A stretch of 64,000 nucleotides of DNA, taken from contig CAJQUW010000468.1 of assembly GCA_907163375.1 (NCBI GenBank), positions 1 to 64,000 on the forward strand, written 5' to 3'. Numbering within the stretch: position 1 is the first letter of the stretch; every line of letters starts with the position of its first letter. The notes below the pieces were generated by a model. It had not been told where the DNA came from, did not search any database, and saw nothing but the letters and a program-made list of their open reading frames with translations. Made by a program: the position numbers and the translations under genes. Shown here piece after piece: positions 22,554 through 30,749 of this stretch. Source of the DNA: Prostheceraeus crozeri. Taxonomy: Eukaryota; Platyhelminthes; Polycladida; Euryleptidae.

Positions 22554-22591
22554 AATTTTCTCTCCAACCTTGCGTCATTTTGTAAGACATT
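22463..22591. repeat. Centre of the palindrome
   Basis: The segment AATGTCTTACAAAATGACGC and onward (22,463-22,496) is mirrored at 22,558-22,591. The 61 bp between are unpaired. Outside these 34-bp arms the two halves run together in inverse order for about 10 kb. The centre is not perfectly symmetric, so it is not a simple copy-back of identical strands. Confidence 0.85.
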
Positions 22592-22633
22592 GAAAGCTTC
22601 ATTCATGTAGTAAATCCTTATATACAACAGAAG

Positions 22634-23110
22634 TTGAAGCATGTGATGAAAAGTAAATATGATGTAAAGACACACCACATTTCGTTTTCAATTGAAAATC
22701 AACGCGTTGTTCTGAAACTGGGTGATGACATTCAATGTCAATTGAGTAAAAATTTGAAAAAACTCTTTGGTTTTTCAATGCTACAAACTGTGTTTGCTGC
22801 TGCGCATACGATTGGTATAGAAACACCAATGACACTTGATAAACATGAACAGCACCTTTACATTCAAAGTGATTTGATTCTACCTATTTCTGTTGGTGAG
22901 AAAAAAGAATACATTTTACGTGATTTCATTCATGATAAAGACGCTTCATATGGAATAGTCGAGAAGATGTTTGAATCTATTTTCTATCATCCCGTCGTCA
23001 AACAAACTATACCCTCTATTGCTATCAAAATTACCAATGGTTTACAAGAGTGCATCCACGTGAAAGATACTAAATCCCTCATAACGTTAGTGTTTCGGAA
23101 AACAAAGTGA
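22634..23110 (+). pseudogene. Partial right-arm copy of the 262-aa central gene
   Basis: Its 158 aa match the C-terminal part of the left copy almost residue for residue (KSKYDVKTHHISFSIENQRV and onward). The rest of the gene is not present as an open frame on this side. It looks broken. It is convergent with the right-arm polymerase. Confidence 0.8.
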
Positions 23111-23415
23111 AGTCTTTATACAACATTTATTGAAATATGTACATGAATGTGAAGCAATAGACTTTATACAACATCCACTGAAAATATATACATGAGCGCA
23201 CTTCAATAAACATTGCTATATACAAAAAGTCTTTTTACTTCGTGAAGGGTGGAAATATACAGGCATAGGAAAAATGTCTTTCAGTGGAAAAGTCATCACA
23301 TGGGGAATGTACAGATGTGGACACATATTCACAAGGAAAAAACAATCTCATGCGATACATAAAACAACAATGTTTATCTACAGAAATCAACATCAAAATA
23401 CTAAGTTAAGGATGA

Positions 23416-26400
23416 TTATGCTAGGACGTCTCCTGAATGTGGTAGTGTGAGTTTAATTCTTTTGGGTGGTGGTATGTTTGTGTCAGGATGTCCATGTGGA
23501 AGAGATATGTTGTGTTCTAGCCAGCACCTCTTATCCTCCCATGCTGAAAGCGCCCGTTTCCTAAAAGTATGAGTTTTGATCTCATGCGACTTAGATTTTA
23601 AGATTGTCATATTGACAAACGTTATATTTTTATTTCTATAGGCTTTCCTGAAATTCTTATGTTTCATGTTAGAGACCAATGATCTAGATATGCCTTTAGC
23701 ACGCTTAATACTATCGTCGCTATCCTTTAATTTCATACTGTACATTTTTGGACGGAGGAGAATCATTTCATCTATTTCCTTCCCTGCTGTCTCATCCTTA
23801 AAGCAGCCAAGTTTTGCCTTATTTTTGATGGAGTAGAGTGGGTGATCAGTAGGATAATTTGATGTATCAAAATATCTTTCTAAAGATTTTCCTACTTCAT
23901 TGAAATTTAAATCTTTTTGAGTGGTAATACCTAAGAAGAAACTATCTGTATCACCACCCAACAAACGAACCCCTTTTACGAGAGGACATGGTTTTAGTAT
24001 TTTATAAAAGAGTTGGTACATTTCAAGCTTAGAGTAATCTAGTACAGCTTGACCAATATAGATGGGCTTGCACAACTCAACTTCAGATTTTATCATTTTA
24101 ACACCTACAAGGTCCTCATCGATAATGTCTCTATCGATGAATAGAGGTGATGAGACCAATTTCTTAAATTTTGTAACATCATTGACTAGTTTATAGTTTA
24201 CACGTTTTCTAACATCCTCCATCGTCTTACCAAATAGACTATTATTCTTATACTTATAAAAATCTTTTTCAAAATTATTTTGGGCTAGTGCACGTTTCTG
24301 GCTGTTGCTATCAATATATGGTTTGAGGAAGGCTTTCTGTCTAAATTTAATAATGCGGTGAACTCTTTTTAAAATCATACCCATTTCTAAATAAAATTTT
24401 AAGATGCTAAAGTGGACTAGATAGTTTTCCTTATCATACTGGGTGAGTAAAAGTTTGCGACAAGGCTTATAGTCGGGTTGACCGCATGATTCTAAATCTT
24501 TATGAAATTGTTTCATAAAGTCGGAAAACATATCTTTACTCACTTCACCTGATTCGGGTGCGAGTGGAAAATCTACGGTTTTATGTTTAATATTATTTGG
24601 ATAGATTAGATCTATCTCAAAATAATATCCCCAATCACCTTCATCTGGAATTGCTAGTATGTTAGAAGGGTTGGAGAGATGCTGAATTTCACTATCATCT
24701 AACCAGCTAAACTCAGAGTGAGGGAGTGGTTTGGATAATGAACTACCATACAAATTATTTTGGTCATAATACTTAAGATGGATATGATCATTACCTACTG
24801 TTTCAGATTTTAACCTATGTTTATTTACAAATGTGAGACCACCGCGAATTCCTCGCTCAAATAAATTATACATCTCTGGATCTTGTAAGAGATGAATGGT
24901 CTCACCAGTCATTTTAAAAGCAGACTTAAATGACATGGCTGGTAGACTGACAAAGTGGACGGGATCTAACTTATCTTCTTCTAATGCCACTCGTCGAAAC
25001 TCCTGAAATACATCAGCCAGCAAAAATACATCTAACTTAAGGTAGGCAATCATATATTCACCAAATGTATGGCAGTCAAATTTTATCCATGCATCTTGTG
25101 CATGATCATAATCTTCGGTCTTACATTCTGCACCGCTCAAATCATTTTTAAATTTATCTATGGGCGGAAGAGAAGTCTCGCCGAGTTTACTAATTGCATC
25201 AAAATATGCATATGGAAAGACTCCTTTCCGTGTGATGACTTCATCGGTTAGATTTGGATATTGTTTCTTAAGATTTTGTGTTAGTGGAAGAGACTTCAGA
25301 TTTTGTACGAGAGAGGCCAGTGATGCAGTCATAAATTGGTAGGAATCTAAAAATTTTATATCAAAATAGACCGTCTTATTTTCTTTAGTTTTATCGACAG
25401 GCACTTTTGCTGTCATGGCCATAAACGTCTCTCTCGTTTGTGCTATTACATCAAGCTTCCACTCTTTCATTTGACCTAAACCTCCTTTTATTATCATATG
25501 GCTATCGTAGCCCTTGAAATTATGGAAAATGACGGGTAATGTACGCCGTTTCATCCTCAGCGAAAAATTGCATTTTGAACAGAGTGCGTTTCTAAATTTA
25601 CCAGTGATGTGATCATGGTCGCGCACTTTCTTAATCTTATCATCGTCAAATGTTTTCCTACATTTGGGGCAAACGTTGCAACTATCAAATTTTACTTGAT
25701 CATCTGCTGTCATATGCAATGATCTGCGATAGAGTTCACCATCATACTTTTGCTGAAATTTTACAGCCTGTTCGAGGAATTGTAGGAATTGGTAAATACA
25801 ATCCTCACCTTGCCAGACGCGCATTTTATTTTTTCTATTTTGGAAATGGTCATGCCATACTTCATAGCAGGAAATGGCTGCTGGTCGATGGATGTTATCA
25901 TCGATATAACATTCGATGTCAGCATAGATGACACGAAGAGGACTTAGTTCATCGCCATTCTCTCTATATGAAAACTCCTTATCTTTGGGCATGCGTTCCA
26001 TTTGCAGTTTACCTCGCTTACACCACTCATAATGAGTTTCAAATTTGTTTTTACTCCTAAAGTTCCGAATGCATCTGTCACAGTAATAAATCTCTGATGA
26101 GGTAGAATTTCTTAAGTGGTGGTATAAGCGAGAAATTTTGGGAATGCCGCAGTAGTGCCATTCCTCACTATCATCCTGTCTTACTAACAAAAGGTTGACA
26201 ACGTGGTCATAACAACTCGAACGCCAGTTGTAGCGGACACCCTTCAATCCCTTTTCCCAAACATGGAGAACTATTTTGATGTTGTTCAATTTTTCAAATT
26301 TTTCTATATCTTTAATTTTCATATCTTCACTATTGCAGTCATCAAACTTTAATTCATTCTCCCACTGTTGATACTTACTCTTACGGTATCGGCTATTCTG

Positions 26401-27267
26401 TACATCATTATAGTGGAGAATGGAGAGGACGGCATACTTAAAACATTGCGATTCGCAATCTACAGAAATGACTGCTGCTTTATTTCTTAAATTTTTCGGA
26501 AGTTTAAAGGAGCCTCGTCCAGAGTAGTTTTCTAATAAAGTGATTTTAAATAAGGCGGACTCAATACCATCAAAAACGAGACCGCTATCGCGCTCGTTAA
26601 ATTTATCTATGTTTAATTTTAATCCTTGGATATGAAAATTTATCCAAGACTCATAGTCTACAACTTCGGTTGCAGGAGAGGAGGGTATGTGAAACTCCAA
26701 CCTCTCTACTATTTGACCAGTATGGTGGTCGATTTTTACATATTTTATTTTAAGATAGATGAGCGCCTTCATCCTAAAATTGTCTAAATTGTTGAAGAGC
26801 GCTTCTATCAATGATGAATTTTGATGAAACCATTCCTCAAAGTTAGCAATGGTTTCTGAGGAGTCCATCTGGTAGTTCCTCACTAAATTATTTATGGACA
26901 CTTCAGTGAGTCGGATAGAGGAGGTGCTGTTAGTATAACTATCGTCACTGTGTGTATGTTGAAGTCTGTGCGAAGATAGTTCAAAACGTGTCTCGAAAGA
27001 CTGAGCGCACAAGTCGCAAGAAAAGGAGACGACGTTAACAGAATCATCCCCACCTTCGGAGTTTGATGCCGGCTTAGGTCGACAAACACCTCGCTTGATG
27101 TGTCGGGTGAGATCCCGCTTCCTCGTGAAGATGTGTCCACAGTCAGCACATTCCCGATCGTTGCATTCCCGCGACAATGTTGACATGGAGTCGCTGTTGT
27201 TATCCGACTCGCTCGAGATGAGACTGGTATCACCTGAAAGAGAAATCATTCTATCATCTCTGTTCAA
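23416..27267 (-). CDS. polB: Protein-primed-type DNA polymerase B of the Polinton-type element (right arm)
   Basis: The predicted 1,283-aa protein is the same as the left-arm copy, with the same zinc fingers, exonuclease, endonuclease-VII-like and polymerase motifs (YYDQNNLYG, NNSLFG, GGDTDSFF). The open frame and identity to the left arm mean either very recent duplication or continuing gene conversion. The 5' leader mirrors the left: an ATG abutting a GTAAGT donor, then a short exon and a second intron. No second polymerase type is present, so the element has two equal copies. Confidence 0.9.
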   Translation of the reverse strand: MNRDDRMISLSGDTSLISSESDNNSDSMSTLSRECNDRECADCGHIFTRKRDLTRHIKRGVCRPKPASNSEGGDDSVNVVSFSCDLCAQSFETRFELSSHRLQHTHSDDSYTNSTSSIRLTEVSINNLVRNYQMDSSETIANFEEWFHQNSSLIEALFNNLDNFRMKALIYLKIKYVKIDHHTGQIVERLEFHIPSSPATEVVDYESWINFHIQGLKLNIDKFNERDSGLVFDGIESALFKITLLENYSGRGSFKLPKNLRNKAAVISVDCESQCFKYAVLSILHYNDVQNSRYRKSKYQQWENELKFDDCNSEDMKIKDIEKFEKLNNIKIVLHVWEKGLKGVRYNWRSSCYDHVVNLLLVRQDDSEEWHYCGIPKISRLYHHLRNSTSSEIYYCDRCIRNFRSKNKFETHYEWCKRGKLQMERMPKDKEFSYRENGDELSPLRVIYADIECYIDDNIHRPAAISCYEVWHDHFQNRKNKMRVWQGEDCIYQFLQFLEQAVKFQQKYDGELYRRSLHMTADDQVKFDSCNVCPKCRKTFDDDKIKKVRDHDHITGKFRNALCSKCNFSLRMKRRTLPVIFHNFKGYDSHMIIKGGLGQMKEWKLDVIAQTRETFMAMTAKVPVDKTKENKTVYFDIKFLDSYQFMTASLASLVQNLKSLPLTQNLKKQYPNLTDEVITRKGVFPYAYFDAISKLGETSLPPIDKFKNDLSGAECKTEDYDHAQDAWIKFDCHTFGEYMIAYLKLDVFLLADVFQEFRRVALEEDKLDPVHFVSLPAMSFKSAFKMTGETIHLLQDPEMYNLFERGIRGGLTFVNKHRLKSETVGNDHIHLKYYDQNNLYGSSLSKPLPHSEFSWLDDSEIQHLSNPSNILAIPDEGDWGYYFEIDLIYPNNIKHKTVDFPLAPESGEVSKDMFSDFMKQFHKDLESCGQPDYKPCRKLLLTQYDKENYLVHFSILKFYLEMGMILKRVHRIIKFRQKAFLKPYIDSNSQKRALAQNNFEKDFYKYKNNSLFGKTMEDVRKRVNYKLVNDVTKFKKLVSSPLFIDRDIIDEDLVGVKMIKSEVELCKPIYIGQAVLDYSKLEMYQLFYKILKPCPLVKGVRLLGGDTDSFFLGITTQKDLNFNEVGKSLERYFDTSNYPTDHPLYSIKNKAKLGCFKDETAGKEIDEMILLRPKMYSMKLKDSDDSIKRAKGISRSLVSNMKHKNFRKAYRNKNITFVNMTILKSKSHEIKTHTFRKRALSAWEDKRCWLEHNISLPHGHPDTNIPPPKRIKLTLPHSGDVLA

Positions 27268-27584
27268 GTCTCAGTGTATTGTTACAACCTACCTTGACTC
27301 AATAACTCTAAACTTTCCTCGAGAAGGGAGGGTGTTGGTGATGAAGTTGATGCCTGAAATTGAGGAAGATGCTATTAGCCACACGTTTGAGGGAGATGAG
27401 AGAGGAAATTTTCAACTTACCATTTCAACGAAATCAAGTTTAAGGTTGATACTTCAGTCAAATAATACGTCTCAAATTTGGAATTCACTAGAGAGCAGTT
27501 CACTTGTACGCCTCAAATACAGAATTCGCTAGACAACAGTTCACTTATGCGTCTCAAAGACAGAGTGAAATGATACGGATGTCA

Positions 27585-27640
27585 CTTTGCATATATACTT
27601 TCATATTCATCATTCATTGGCTGTTCATTCTGATTGGTTG
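27585..27640 (-). promoter_or_regulatory. CCAAT/TATA promoter of the right polymerase gene
   Basis: Mirror image of 17,236-17,286: the TATA box (GCATATATAC on the plus strand) is at about 27,589-27,598, with ATTGG boxes near 27,617 and 27,634, again 12 bp apart. It lies between the divergent polymerase and 149-aa genes. Confidence 0.6.
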
Positions 27641-27694
27641 CTTGTTGATACTTAAGAATTAGAAAACATTTCAAAGTCATTATTCACAGTCAAC

Positions 27695-28144
27695 ATGACA
27701 AGCCCTCCGACAACACCAAACACAAAATTCTCTTCTCCATGCTCAACACCAAAGGCGCTCGTTGCACCAAACGCTCCAACGAAGGGGAAGGTAGAGAAGG
27801 TGTACCGACTGGACAATATCAGAAAGTTATCATTACCAGCGGACGAGGAAGAGGAGAGTGTATGTGAGAAGGAGTGTCCCGACTTAGCAGGTGTGAGGTG
27901 GAAGTATCTCCAGTACGATACTGACGATGTGATGGAGATCACCAGCACGAAATTCCTCCACCAATTATGGGAGTGGTACACCCCTAACTCCCAGCCACGA
28001 ACTATGGCGGAGTGGGAGTACATCGACAAAGTGAGGCTCGCAGTGGAAGAACGATTAAAGCAACTGAACTGTTTTTGTGATCTATGTGAAGCCAGACTCT
28101 GGGACGATATTGACGATGAAGACCTTTTGAAATACATGCCATAA
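27695..28144 (+). CDS. 149-aa unknown protein of the Polinton-type element (right arm)
   Basis: Same protein as at 16,731-17,180, with only a couple of residue changes. At the DNA level, though, a short tract (about 28,010-28,050) shows five or six differences within 40 bp from the left arm, most of them silent, while neighbouring stretches are identical. The C-terminal CFCDLCEARLW motif is kept, and the protein frame seems conserved. Function unknown. Confidence 0.6.
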   Translation: MTSPPTTPNTKFSSPCSTPKALVAPNAPTKGKVEKVYRLDNIRKLSLPADEEEESVCEKECPDLAGVRWKYLQYDTDDVMEITSTKFLHQLWEWYTPNSQPRTMAEWEYIDKVRLAVEERLKQLNCFCDLCEARLWDDIDDEDLLKYMP

Positions 28145-28202
28145 TAAATTTTTATTTCATATTATCTTTGCTTTCATACTGACTTACTTGAACGGGACTT
28201 CA

Positions 28203-28700
28203 GTGGATGATTTAACCATGTATACTTTTTCATTTGGAAATAGTAGCACGCTTAGTCTAACTTGTAAATCTTAAAACATTTCATATGGACGATGATGATA
28301 GATGAAATAGTGTCAAATAAAATTAAGATAGCTTACACTTCTGATACAGGGATAGCAATCGACTGCGATCCATGTGTAATTAAAACATTTCATATGGACG
28401 ATGATGATAGATGAAATAGTGTCAAATAAAATTAAGATAGCTTACACTTCTGATACAGGGATAGCAATCGACTGCGATCCATGTGTAAAGAGCTTGTTAG
28501 ACTACGGATGGGCTTAAGTGGATGATTTAACCATGTATACTTTTTCATTTGGAAATAGTAGCACGCTTAGTCTAACTTGTAAATCTTAAAACATTTCATA
28601 TGGACGATGATGATAGATGAAATAGTGTCAAATAAAATTAAGATAGCTTACACTTCTGATACAGGGATAGCAATCGACTGCGATCCATGTGTAAAGAGCT
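28203..28700. repeat. Local duplication specific to the right arm
   Basis: A segment with ACATTTCATATGGACGATGA and the following 85 bp occurs three times (starting near 28,270, 28,380 and 28,587). The segment before it, starting GTGGATGATTTAACC, occurs twice (28,202 and 28,510). The left arm has each once (16,495-16,690). It lies between the 3' ends of two genes. Confidence 0.85.
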
Positions 28701-28857
28701 TGTTAGACTACGGAAGAGAGAAGTGTGTTATGTTGCGTGTGGCGCGTGAGTGTCCTCCCATTTCATTCCATTCATCATTTTTCTTCCCCTCTGCATTCCA
28801 TATCCGAGGATATGTGGCGGGCTTGGGACCGCTTTAGCTGCATTAGAAGGTTGGCCC

Positions 28858-30042
28858 TTAAAAGAGCCCATGGGTCGTTCTCCGTCCACCGACACTACTA
28901 CTGCAAACACTCTGAAAGAAAAATAATAGGAGATTAGATGAGCTACAAAAATGATTATGTTGAATAGACTTACTGGGAACCTTCTTTCTGACTTTTCTGA
29001 CGACGAAGTCATCAAGATCTCCATTGATGTTCATCGTCATGTGGAGGCAGCGAACTCCATCCCCCTCATAACACAACTGTGTTTCATTTAAGTCGCTGGA
29101 GATTGTAGGGGCATCGCATACGTTATTCTCAAAGAGGGGAAGATGAACCTCATATACTCTCCTTTTTCGACACCTCAAACCCTCATGCAGTCGCTCCACT
29201 TCACCCGTCAACCTCTTATTAATAACCTTCACCTCCTCCGTCTCCTTCACCACGCTTCGCATCCGCTCTATCTCTTCATCCTTCCTCGACACACTCGCCT
29301 GCAAACTCTCCACCAAACCTGCCTTCCTCATCAACTCGCTCCTTTCCGCCATCCATTCCTTCTCCTTCTTTCTCAAGCTCTCCAACTCTTCCCTCGTTGC
29401 CCTATACCCCTCAACCTTCACCTTCAGCTCTTCATTCTCCTTCAAAACTTTTCTATTATTACTTTCCAAAGCCATCACACGATCCTTCATTCTCACAAAT
29501 ACCTCCGTATCATACGCCTCTTGCTGCCGTGGCGATGACGCTGCCATCGGCTTAGCCACTTCCTCCCCCTCCCACTCTTCCTTCAAATCCGCTATGTCCC
29601 CAAACAAATCTTCCATCACCGCATCCAAATCAACATCATCCTTCTTCTTCATTTTCGCTCTCAACTCAACTTCCTCATTCGAACTCCCATCACTCGAAAT
29701 CCCATCACTCGCATTCCTCACCACTTTCTCCCCAATCACGTCCTGAATCGTTGCCACCGCCTTTCTCACCTCTTCCCTTTCCAACAACTCTCCCTCAAAC
29801 CATGCCTTGAACCCCTTCTCTCCGATGTTCCCACTCTCACACTGCAAATGCGCCTTCATAAATTCCTTCTCATCCCCCATCACACATTTCCGACAAGACA
29901 CACACAACCTCAACATCACTTTCCTCTCATGGCCCATCGTCCCCTCTTTTTCTTTTAAATGCTTCTTAAGTTCGCTACCTCTGGCAATCTTGCCACAACT
30001 GCACTTGCCAACTAACATCTTTGCGTTATTCGGTTTTGTCAT
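28858..30042 (-). CDS. 394-aa zinc-ribbon/coiled-coil protein of the Polinton-type element (right arm)
   Basis: Near-identical to the left-arm protein (two residue differences noticed: F/L and K/R around residues 277-290). It has the same Cys/His-rich head, acidic middle, long coiled coil and probable last intron. It is transcribed inward from the right terminal array, using the mirror TATA promoter near 30,725. Function unknown. Confidence 0.65.
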   Translation of the reverse strand: MTKPNNAKMLVGKCSCGKIARGSELKKHLKEKEGTMGHERKVMLRLCVSCRKCVMGDEKEFMKAHLQCESGNIGEKGFKAWFEGELLEREEVRKAVATIQDVIGEKVVRNASDGISSDGSSNEEVELRAKMKKKDDVDLDAVMEDLFGDIADLKEEWEGEEVAKPMAASSPRQQEAYDTEVFVRMKDRVMALESNNRKVLKENEELKVKVEGYRATREELESLRKKEKEWMAERSELMRKAGLVESLQASVSRKDEEIERMRSVVKETEEVKVINKRLTGEVERLHEGLRCRKRRVYEVHLPLFENNVCDAPTISSDLNETQLCYEGDGVRCLHMTMNINGDLDDFVVRKVRKKVPSKSIQHNHFCSSSNLLLFFFQSVCSSSVGGRRTTHGLF

Positions 30043-30664
30043 GATAATTCTGTAAAGATAGAGTAAAATTTGATAGCAAGTGTTTATAGGATACTACTTG
30101 CTGATATGCATTGAAAGACTAAGTCACCAAACATTTGATAGCAAGTCAGCAACCGTTTGGGTGTTAAGCTCTTGAATCCGTTACAGGCATTACTCAGAGG
30201 GGATCTTATCCCAGCTCCAAGGCCTCGACCCACAAATCCAACCTCGATCGGACAGAGCGTGCGTCATATCACTGTGTTGGTATCCGGGCCCCAGTTTTGA
30301 CATGAAAACCGGTGGAGTTATTTACAAGAGGAAACGACCCAAGTCACAGAGACTCATAAACGACTGCTTTTTATTCAAAAACTTTAATTATTATCATTAA
30401 ATATGAATTTAAATTTTTCAGTATTTTAGTACTACTCATAAAACGTTTATAAGTAGTCTGTCACCTTCAGCATAGCAAACGCTGTCGAATGTTTTTTGAA
30501 TCAAGTCTAAAGGACTTGTAGAAGCAAAGTTATAGCCGTTTGAAGATTTCGGCCTACTATCATCAAATGGTCAGTCATGCTATACTGACTAACCTATAAG
30601 TCTGACACCTTAGCTGATATCAGCAATGTAAAGTCAGAAGTCCGATATCGGACCTCAAGAGAAA

Positions 30665-30735
30665 CGACTTACCTGTAGTCAGTTTCTCAACTTAGTGAAA
30701 TTCCTCTCCCGATCCCGTTCTTATATACCCTGTGA
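30665..30735 (-). promoter_or_regulatory. TATA promoter and splice donor for the right 394-aa gene
   Basis: Mirror of 14,461-14,520. CTTATATACCC (30,720-30,730) gives a minus-strand TATA box directly inside the terminal array, and ACTTACCTG (about 30,667-30,675) is a minus-strand CAG/GTAAGT donor. Confidence 0.6.
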
Positions 30736-30749
30736 ATATGCAATCGATA

